Shown one piece after another: positions 58,882 to 64,000 of a stretch of DNA of 64,000 bases. The stretch is from Pseudoduganella violaceinigra DSM 15887 (GTDB taxonomy: Bacteria; Pseudomonadota; Gammaproteobacteria; Burkholderiales; Burkholderiaceae_D), in NCBI RefSeq assembly GCF_000425385.1, contig NZ_AUDI01000001.1:124001-188000 (forward strand), written 5' to 3'. Made by a program: the position numbers and the translations under genes. The notes below the pieces were generated by a model that saw only the letters and a program-made list of their open reading frames with translations, searched no databases and was not told the DNA's origin. Positions within the stretch are counted from its first letter, which is position 1. Each line of letters begins with the position of its first letter.

Positions 58882-59094
58882 ATGATCCAGATCCCCGAAA
58901 CCGGCTTCATGCGTCTGAAGCAAATCATCGGCGACCCAGACGCGACCCCGCCCATTATTGGCCTTATCCCTGTAAAAAAGACCTGTTGGTGGGAAGGCGT
59001 GAAATCGGGCCGGTTTCCAGCTCCCATTAAGCTCGCCCCCCGAATCACCGTCTGGCGATGCGAAGACATCCTCGCCCTGATCAAATCCCTTTAA
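58882..59094 (+). CDS. AlpA-family phage-type regulatory protein
   Basis: A 70-residue protein. It matches the AlpA family: GFMRLKQIIGD (helix 1), PVKKTCWWEGVKSGRFPAPI (turn-recognition helix, with W-x-G-V-K-S-G-R-F/Y-P) and ITVWRCEDILALIKSL. AlpA proteins are small winged-helix/MerR-like DNA-binding proteins that activate integrase or excision genes in P4-like elements. Start ATG 58882 is the one whose GGAGG is held in the upstream hairpin. It lies between the unrecognised protein and the primase-type gene. Confidence 0.88.
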   Translation: MIQIPETGFMRLKQIIGDPDATPPIIGLIPVKKTCWWEGVKSGRFPAPIKLAPRITVWRCEDILALIKSL

Positions 59095-59188
59095 GTCCCC
59101 TATTCACAGTCGACGCCATTCAAGTTTGCTGCACGCTGCGGCAGGCGAAGAGCGCAAGACCGTGTATTCGCTTAAGAAAGGTAGAACC

Positions 59189-59614
59189 ATGAGCATCGAA
59201 TCGCTTCTTGAAAAACTCGACGGCGTTAGGCAAACCGGCCACGGCAAATTCGTCGCCCGCTGCCCATCGCATAACGACAGCAACCCAAGTCTTTCGATCA
59301 CCGTTACCGGCCTTGGTGTCGTACTGCTGCACTGCTTCGCGGGCTGTGCCACTTGCGATGTATTGGACGCAGTCGACCTGGACTTCGCAGACCTCTATCC
59401 GCCAAGAATTTCAATGGACGGATATGCGTACAAGCCAGTTCGAGCGCCCTTCGACGCCCGCCAGGTTCTTACAGCGTTGTCGGCTGAAGCGCTCACCATC
59501 ATTCAGATTTGCCGCATCGTGTTGGATCACAAACCATTGACATTGGCCGACTATACGCGCCTCACCTTGGCTGCACATAGATTCCAGGCCGGATTGGAGA
59601 AGATCAATGGTTAA
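59189..59614 (+). CDS. CHC2-type zinc-finger (primase-like) protein
   Basis: A 141-residue protein, start ATG 59189 (MSIESLLEKLDGVRQTGHGK) after AAAGG. The zinc finger reads KFVARCPSHNDSNPSLSITV then VVLLHCFAGCATCDVLDAVD: CPSH and CxxxC are the ligands of the DNA-primase CHC2 finger, and ARCPSHNDSNPSLS is the standard consensus. There is no TOPRIM or polymerase domain, so it may help priming together with the next gene. Overlaps the DUF3987 gene by 8 bases, so the two are translationally coupled. Confidence 0.85.
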   Translation: MSIESLLEKLDGVRQTGHGKFVARCPSHNDSNPSLSITVTGLGVVLLHCFAGCATCDVLDAVDLDFADLYPPRISMDGYAYKPVRAPFDARQVLTALSAEALTIIQICRIVLDHKPLTLADYTRLTLAAHRFQAGLEKING

Positions 59615-61157
59615 TCCTTTTCTGCGCGGCTGGGCAATGCTCGATGCCCATTGGATGAACAAAGGGAGCGGCGCCGCTCGCCCCCAAAACGAATTGTGGT
59701 CCGCCCCGACCGAACTGCCGCCAGCGCAACCGGTTGTTCCACGATTCGACGCAAATCTTCTGCCCGAGAACTTGCGGCCTTGGGTGCTGGACATTGCCCA
59801 TCGCATGCAGTGCCCAGTTGACTTTGTGGCAGTAGGTGCAATTGTTGCTGCGTCGAGCCTGATTGGCGCTCGTGTCACGATGCAGCCCAAGGAGCGTGAC
59901 GACTGGCGCGTCACGCCAAATCTCTGGGGCCTCATCATTGGACGTTCTGGCGTCATGAAAAGCCCGGCCTTGAGTGCGGCCTTGAAGCCCCTCCGCGACT
60001 TGGAAAAGGCGGAGTACAAACGCTGGCAAGCTGCGTACAAAACCTGGCAAGACGAGGCTAAGATGGCGGCGTTGTTGCACCTTGAGAATGAAAAAGCGGC
60101 AAAGGAATTGGCCAACAAAGATCCTGATGCCGCACGCGCCCTCCTCCAGCAAAGCGAGGCAACGCCAGAACCATCGTTGCGTCGCCTAATCGTCAACGAC
60201 AGTACGGTCGAGAAACTTGGCGAGCTGATGCGGGTTAGCACCTGGGGCATGCTGTCGTACAGGGACGAATTGCATGGGCTTCTGACCGCCATGGATAAAC
60301 CGGGGCAAGAAGGTGCGCGAGCATTTTACCTGCAGGCCTACGATGGAGATAAGGAATACACCTTTGACCGCATTGGCCGAGGAACGCATCGCATCGACTG
60401 CGTTTGCCTCTCTGTTCTGGGTTGTATGCAGCCTGGCCTGCTTCGAGAGTATGTACGTGGAACTGTCTCTGGAGGAAGCACGGACGACGGCCTTCTTCAG
60501 CGATTTGCTCTCGCTGTGTGGCCTGACCTATCCGACGAATTCCTGAATGTCGACGAAATTCCTGATGAACCTGCAATGAAACGAGCATGGTCGGTCTACC
60601 AGCGGCTGGTCAATCTACCACCTCCAGACGCGAACGATGCCGGTTGGCGCTTTACAGTGGAGGCACAGCAGCGCTTCAACGAATGGCGCGTCCAGTTTGA
60701 AGAGGACATGTTGCGTCATGCTGTGGCCCCCGCATTGGAATCGCACTTGGCAAAATATCGCAAGTTGGTGCCAGCGCTTGCTTTGATCTTTGCAATGATC
60801 GATACACCGGAAAACCACCAGTACGTGGGGATCAAGGAGTTGGAGCGCGCTTTGGCGTGGAGTACCTACCTTCGCAGCCATGCTGAACGGCTGTATGCAG
60901 CAACGACTTTGTCGGACCTAACTGGTGCCGACTTGCTCTTGAAGAAAGTCAAAGCACTGCAGCTCGGCGGACAATTCACGCCCCGCGAAGTGGTCAAGAA
61001 GGGTTGGACTGGCCTCGCGTCTAACGACAGCGTGCGAAAGGCCATTGAAGTGCTGATCGAACATGGGTGGCTGCGTCGGGAAGTTCACAAAGCTGCCGGG
61101 CGCCCCAGCGAAAGTTACCTCGTCCATCCCTTGATATTGGCCGAGGGCGGAGGATAA
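59607..61157 (+). CDS. DUF3987 / YfjI-like element replication protein
   Basis: A 516-residue protein found next to CHC2 fingers in satellite-type elements. Recognisable: PENLRPWVLDIAHRMQCPVD, VAVGAIVAASSLIGARVTMQ, and the P-loop-like LIIGRSGVMKSPALSAALKP (~110), followed by a long charged helix (AAYKTWQDEAKMAALLHLEN) and a second core region YRDELHGLLTAMDKPGQEGA (~217) with a possible Walker B (MLSYRDE). The last ~80 residues resemble a winged helix (FTPREVVKKGWTGLASNDSV). Probably a helicase/primase-type factor for the element's own replication; the enzyme activity is not proven by the sequence. Confidence 0.82.
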   Translation: MVNPFLRGWAMLDAHWMNKGSGAARPQNELWSAPTELPPAQPVVPRFDANLLPENLRPWVLDIAHRMQCPVDFVAVGAIVAASSLIGARVTMQPKERDDWRVTPNLWGLIIGRSGVMKSPALSAALKPLRDLEKAEYKRWQAAYKTWQDEAKMAALLHLENEKAAKELANKDPDAARALLQQSEATPEPSLRRLIVNDSTVEKLGELMRVSTWGMLSYRDELHGLLTAMDKPGQEGARAFYLQAYDGDKEYTFDRIGRGTHRIDCVCLSVLGCMQPGLLREYVRGTVSGGSTDDGLLQRFALAVWPDLSDEFLNVDEIPDEPAMKRAWSVYQRLVNLPPPDANDAGWRFTVEAQQRFNEWRVQFEEDMLRHAVAPALESHLAKYRKLVPALALIFAMIDTPENHQYVGIKELERALAWSTYLRSHAERLYAATTLSDLTGADLLLKKVKALQLGGQFTPREVVKKGWTGLASNDSVRKAIEVLIEHGWLRREVHKAAGRPSESYLVHPLILAEGGG

Positions 61158-61199
61158 CGGTTGCCAACGAACTCGAATAATGGGCCATACCATCAAGAC

Positions 61200-61250
61200 C
61201 CGGCAAAACCGGCAAAACCGGCAATCGCAGTCTTTTGCCGGTTTGCCGGT
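61200..61250. repeat. Tandem CCGGCAAAA repeats forming a long hairpin
   Basis: Three tandem copies of CCGGCAAAA (61200-61224) face TTGCCGGTTTGCCGGT (61235-61250). The arms pair over 16 bases with one bulged A. It lies 43 bases past the DUF3987 stop; it could be the operon's 3' end or an iteron-like site. Confidence 0.65.
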
Positions 61251-61437
61251 CTAAAAATGGTACCTGGCCACGAAAAGAAATCTGGGCAACAGAGCGGTAC
61301 GCAGATGGGTACGCACGACTTACGCGTGCGCGTACCTTTGTGCGTACCGGCACGATGGCCAAATGCAGTCAGGTAAAAGCAGCTACTTCGTTGTTACCGC
61401 GCTGGTCTTAAATGCTCATTGATCGCACTATTAATTC

Positions 61438-61460
61438 GACAGTGGGATGGTCCCACTGTC
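61438..61460. other. Perfect 10-bp inverted repeat
   Basis: GACAGTGGGA-TGG-TCCCACTGTC, 33 bases upstream of the start of the small gene at 61493. Position suggests an operator or a leader hairpin for that gene. Apart from this and the hairpin at 61200, the stretch 61158-61492 shows no gene. Confidence 0.6.
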
Positions 61461-61492
61461 ACTACGGCGTGATGCCAGAATGGAGAAGAAGG

Positions 61493-61726
61493 ATGCAAAC
61501 TGATTTCTCGTGGAACGACGAAGTAGGAGTGGTGGTTGTTAAAGATGTAGCAGCGACTGCGGTGTACACGAATGATGCGAATCAGGTCGTGATCCGTCAG
61601 AAAGGTACGCAAGATGGCGGGGATGTGATGGTCGTACTGCCGGCACTCTACGTTCCGTTCTTGATCGATGCCTTGCAGCAGGAACTCGACGACTTCAACG
61701 TCATCGACGAGGAGACGACTAGCTAG
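61493..61726 (+). CDS. Small element-borne protein, unknown
   Basis: A 77-residue protein if ATG 61493 (MQTDFSWNDEVGVVVVKDVA) is used; GGAG lies 8 bases upstream. A longer frame begins at 61412 but includes the inverted repeat. The protein is acidic and alternates beta strands (AVYTNDANQVVIRQKGTQDG) with an amphipathic helix at the end (YVPFLIDALQQELDDFNVID). No family recognised. A terminator-like hairpin follows. Confidence 0.65.
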   Translation: MQTDFSWNDEVGVVVVKDVAATAVYTNDANQVVIRQKGTQDGGDVMVVLPALYVPFLIDALQQELDDFNVIDEETTS

Positions 61727-61760
61727 GCTTCAGCTCTATATCTAAAGGCAATGATCGAAA

Positions 61761-61797
61761 GAAGGGGGGCAAAGCGTAATGCTGCCCCCCCTTCCTT
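61761..61797 (+). terminator. Terminator-like hairpin
   Basis: GAAGGGGGGCA pairs with TGCCCCCCCTTC (one bulged C) around an 11-base loop, then CTT. It follows the small gene stop by 36 bases. Confidence 0.6.
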
Positions 61798-61901
61798 ACT
61801 TTTGCACCCATGGGCACATTCGAGCCTAGCCTAGCTCGTGCCCGTCCAAGGTGATGAGGTTTCAAGTGGTTGCACTACAGTGAGCCAATTACCTGCGAAC
61901 A

Positions 61902-62108
61902 TTACGCGGTATCTTGCGAGCCGGTTGAGTCGACCAGCGATAAAATTGTTGCCCGAGAGCTGAGCGAGTATCGTACCCTGGCCTCCACCAGCGTAAACGA
62001 TTCCGAGTTTACGATCAGGCCGGAACCATCGCACCACGTGCGCGACTGTAGAACGTCCAGCGGCAGGCAAGCTGGAGGTGGCACCAGGGTGAGCTTCGGT
62101 TTGTCCAT
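61902..62108 (-). CDS. Possible small protein (weak)
   Basis: A 68-residue open frame from ATG 62108 (MDKPKLTLVPPPACLPLDVL), no membrane or signal segments. A second, overlapping frame at 61831-62070 on the same strand is equally possible; neither has a clear ribosome binding site or family. Reported because the surrounding 61727-62385 gap is otherwise empty except for a 9-bp hairpin at 62267. Confidence 0.3.
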   Translation of the reverse strand: MDKPKLTLVPPPACLPLDVLQSRTWCDGSGLIVNSESFTLVEARVRYSLSSRATILSLVDSTGSQDTA

Positions 62109-62266
62109 AAATAGCAGTATAGCCAGATTCCTTTTAGCCGCTATTAGTCACATCAGCTTCTAGATGCTGGTTCTCGTATAGTTAAGCCTCCCCTGCGGAG
62201 CTTCAACGACGTGAATGAGCGCCAACACCAGTCGACGCTAGAATGGCTTCGGCGCAGTTCGCACAG

Positions 62267-62304
62267 AGGTTCGCACCCCCTACACGCGTGCGTACTGCGA
62301 ACCT
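62267..62304. other. 9-bp hairpin
   Basis: AGGTTCGCA (62267-62275) and TGCGAACCT (62296-62304) are perfectly complementary with a 20-base loop; a partial copy GTTCGCACAG precedes it. No gene in 62110-62385 on the plus strand is convincing. Confidence 0.5.
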
Positions 62305-62385
62305 ATTCGGCGCAAAAGCGACGAAGGATCGACAGAGGCTGGTGCAGCGCGTCTTTCGTGCTTGCGTCGATCAGCAAGCCTTACT

Positions 62386-62844
62386 TTAGCGCACGATCAA
62401 GTTTACGAGCGACGGAGCAGCGACGAGTGCATAGGAAAACACTTGGCTCGCCAGATCCTGAACTTTTTCCGCAGCGGCCTTTTTCAGCCCACCAGCAACT
62501 ACATCAGTAATGCCAGAGATTGCCGACTTCTTTTGGGTCAACGAATTGGGGACCATGCCGAGAACAGTTAGCCCCTTTAGCGATAACCTTACCTGAAGAA
62601 TTTCGCTTTGATCCAGGTAGCTGCCTTGGGACGTCAAGAACCCTTCGGATTCCAAGAATTTCAGCGATTCAGCTGCAAGTGTGTGTGCGTTGAAGGCAAT
62701 TTCATATGAGGCCTCCTCCGGCGTTACGTCAGCAATTAGCGCCGCCACTTTAAGGTTCACTGGCACCGGGAACGCCGTATACAACTCGTTGAACACTGCA
62801 AGACAAAACCTGTTGAACAGATCCACATTTGGAGGTGGTTGCAT
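62386..62844 (-). CDS. Element-borne protein with winged-helix-like N-terminus
   Basis: A 152-residue protein from ATG 62844 (MQPPPNVDLFNRFCLAVFNE), with AGGGG seven bases upstream. Residues ~8-100 resemble a winged helix (LYTAFPVPVNLKVAALIADV, AAESLKFLESEGFLTSQGSY, ILQVRLSLKGLTVLGMVPNS), a fold seen in small proteins of genomic islands. The C-terminal ~45 residues are amphipathic and hydrophobic (GGLKKAAAEKVQDLASQVFS), possibly membrane-active. A palindromic site lies 61-87 bases upstream. Function unknown. Confidence 0.7.
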   Translation of the reverse strand: MQPPPNVDLFNRFCLAVFNELYTAFPVPVNLKVAALIADVTPEEASYEIAFNAHTLAAESLKFLESEGFLTSQGSYLDQSEILQVRLSLKGLTVLGMVPNSLTQKKSAISGITDVVAGGLKKAAAEKVQDLASQVFSYALVAAPSLVNLIVR

Positions 62845-62904
62845 GATCGCCCCTATTTCAGTGAGTGGAATTGGAACGCGGAGTTGCTGATGAAGAAATG
62901 CGCT

Positions 62905-62931
62905 CGGTTTGTCCGTTCAACGGACAAACCG
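62905..62931. promoter_or_regulatory. 27-base palindrome upstream of the winged-helix-like gene
   Basis: CGGTTTGTCCGTT-C-AACGGACAAACCG: every base pairs across the centre. A third half-site, TGAACGGAC, lies at 62944-62952. It is in the promoter region of the minus-strand gene starting at 62844, so it looks like an operator; as RNA on the plus strand it would end in TTTT and could be a terminator. Confidence 0.65.
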
Positions 62932-63103
62932 TTTTGCTTCCTCTTGAACGGACGAAAATCAGGACTTTTTCCTTCAGACGACATTTCCTGGCAGGTGTGG
63001 CCCTGAAAGAAACATCGCCATGAAAGGCACCGCCGGTAGCCAGACCTGGCATGCGCCGGGACCCGGCAAGGACGCGATCCATTGCACTGTATTGTCCAAT
63101 CCA

Positions 63104-63295
63104 TCAGCGAGCGGGATGTGTGGATTCAGAACAGCGTCCCGTCGTACATGTCGCCAAAATTTGGGCGATCATTTCAGGCGCGCAGCCCCTATCGAATAGA
63201 AACTTGACTGCGGCAAGTCGAGACTGTCTTGCAGCGATGTCGATTGCCGCCACGGCCAGGTGCGTCATGTTATGGTTCGGGCGGTTGGCGTCCAT
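63104..63295 (-). CDS. Small protein, unknown
   Basis: A 63-residue protein, start ATG 63295 (MDANRPNHNMTHLAVAAIDI) with GGAG six bases upstream; the open frame extends to 63397 without support. The pattern HLAVAAIDIAARQSRLAAVK followed by FLFDRGCAPEMIAQILA looks like a small two-helix protein family common in Burkholderiales, but I cannot name it. The C-terminal TTGRCSESTHPAR is polar. Confidence 0.65.
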   Translation of the reverse strand: MDANRPNHNMTHLAVAAIDIAARQSRLAAVKFLFDRGCAPEMIAQILATCTTGRCSESTHPAR

Positions 63296-63500
63296 GACAT
63301 TCTCCAACAGGGAATAGGTGTATTCATTGCAGTTTGCAGCCAAGGAATCGCCCGGAAAAGTACCGAAAACTCCACCCAGTCTCCCCCTTTCGATCACTAA
63401 CCGTCAATACAACATGCGTACCAACGGTGTGACTTTCTGTTTGCTACGCAGTCGAAGTCGGCGTAGGCTAAAGTTGAGATACATGCCGAACGGGGCCAAT

Positions 63501-63716
63501 ATGAACAGCACTTTGCTCAGCAGCAATAACGTTAATGAATGCATCCGTCGCGTTGAAGTTCAGGACGAACATCTTCGACACTTACGTTTCAAAGTGGAAA
63601 TCCATGCGACGCAATTGCTTAAGACCAGTGGTTCGGAGCGCGAGCATGCCTATCAACTATACAAACAAGCGATGCGACGCTTGCTGTCGTATCTTTCGAC
63701 CAATTTCGTTGAATAG
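63501..63716 (+). CDS. Small helical protein, unknown
   Basis: A 71-residue protein from ATG 63501 (MNSTLLSSNNVNECIRRVEV); ATG 63483 in the same frame is an alternative. GGGG lies six bases upstream. Composition suggests two helices (DEHLRHLRFKVEIHATQLLK and SEREHAYQLYKQAMRRLLSY). No family recognised; perhaps a small DNA- or partner-binding protein. Confidence 0.5.
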   Translation: MNSTLLSSNNVNECIRRVEVQDEHLRHLRFKVEIHATQLLKTSGSEREHAYQLYKQAMRRLLSYLSTNFVE

Positions 63717-63721
63717 GCGCG

Positions 63722-64000
63722 TTACGACGCAGCCAACGGCTTGTCATGATCTGGACAATGTACGAGATGGAGATACGAAGACGGTGGCAAGCTAAGCCTC
63801 GAGGCCGCCGCAGCGCTGAATTTGTTCAAGGATTTTTCATGGAGGTCCGGCATTTGCTGATCGGGAAATCTGATGATCCGCTGCAACACTTGCGGCGAAC
63901 CATAATGGACCTGCTGGAACCCTGATTTGCCTCTTTTTCTTTGTCGCCGTAGCGTTTTCCCCTTGCTCAGTTGATTTGGCGACAAGCCCGTTTCTAACGG
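63722..64000 (-). CDS. Possible C-terminal end of a protein running off the window
   Basis: An open frame enters from base 64000 with no ATG start inside the window and ends at 63722. Ninety-two residues are visible, basic at the start (KGKTLRRQRKRGKSGFQQVH) and polar later (FPDQQMPDLHEKSLNKFSAA). Whether it is a gene cannot be settled from this piece; absence of stops over 279 bases is mild evidence. Confidence 0.35.
   Translation of the reverse strand, partial: PLETGLSPNQLSKGKTLRRQRKRGKSGFQQVHYGSPQVLQRIIRFPDQQMPDLHEKSLNKFSAAAASRLSLPPSSYLHLVHCPDHDKPLAAS

Noticed and set aside
62211..62510. 99-residue plus-strand frame MNERQHQSTLEWLRR
   Set aside because: No ribosome binding site, low-complexity Arg/Ser-rich product, crosses a hairpin, and its end is antisense to the better-supported gene at 62386-62844.
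61158..64000. A second attachment site (copy of the ssrA 3' end)
   Set aside because: No match to GATTCCCGCCGTCTCCACC was found by eye in this range; the right end of the element is probably beyond the window.

Overview
The window looks like a chromosomal segment of a betaproteobacterium of the family Oxalobacteraceae (Massilia / Duganella / Janthinobacterium type). This rests on high GC content, the gene order gyrA - serC - pheA - hisC - tyrA - aroA - cmk - rpsA - ihfB - lapA - lapB, closely packed Gram-negative envelope genes (kdsB, lpxK, exbBD, rfaE1, lapAB, OmpA-type proteins), and a two-piece-free, one-piece tmRNA with a proteobacterial-type tag. The family assignment is inference from protein character, not from a database search.

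Layout. 1-6.7 kb: end of an S41-type protease, a proton-pumping pyrophosphatase, adk, then kdsB / Trm112 / lpxK / exbD / exbB on the minus strand (LPS and TonB energisation). 6.7-7.5 kb: a non-coding array of six degenerate units, each carrying a DnaA-box-like TGTGGAYAA motif; this is the most unusual structure in the window. 7.6-14 kb: xseA, sodB, a quinone oxidoreductase divergent from a LysR regulator with a strong dyad between them, a MarR regulator and dsbA. 14-16.3 kb: a vitamin B12-type TonB receptor behind a textbook cobalamin riboswitch. 16.3-28.5 kb: M1 peptidase, membrane protein, DODA-type dioxygenase, YlqF GTPase, histone-deacetylase-like hydrolase, the MoxR / DUF58 / transglutaminase operon and mltB. 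28.5-36.6 kb: cysM, a GNAT enzyme, a cyclic-nucleotide-domain flavoprotein, M28 and M48 peptidases, a ComEA-like protein and an OmpA-like protein.

36.7-52.2 kb is one long minus-strand block: gyrA, three tandem DUF2059 paralogues, serC, pheA, hisC, tyrA, aroA (serine, phenylalanine and tyrosine synthesis), cmk, rpsA, ihfB, lapA, lapB and the heptose kinase rfaE1. Divergent from gyrA are ompA, ubiG, gph and an unrecognised gene, ending at ssrA (tmRNA).

From 56.1 kb to the end of the window lies a mobile element integrated at the 3' end of ssrA: a tyrosine integrase, an unrecognised protein, an AlpA-type regulator whose ribosome binding site sits inside a perfect hairpin, a CHC2 zinc-finger (primase-type) protein, a DUF3987/YfjI-like protein and several small unrecognised cargo genes. 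The far attachment site is not visible, so the element probably continues beyond base 64000.

A family of REP-like palindromes (core GTGTCAGACCC-N3-GGGTCAGACAC, edges AAACCGGTAAACC) occurs at seven loci. Six are between genes; the seventh lies inside tyrA and is translated in frame as about 18 extra residues in the Rossmann domain.
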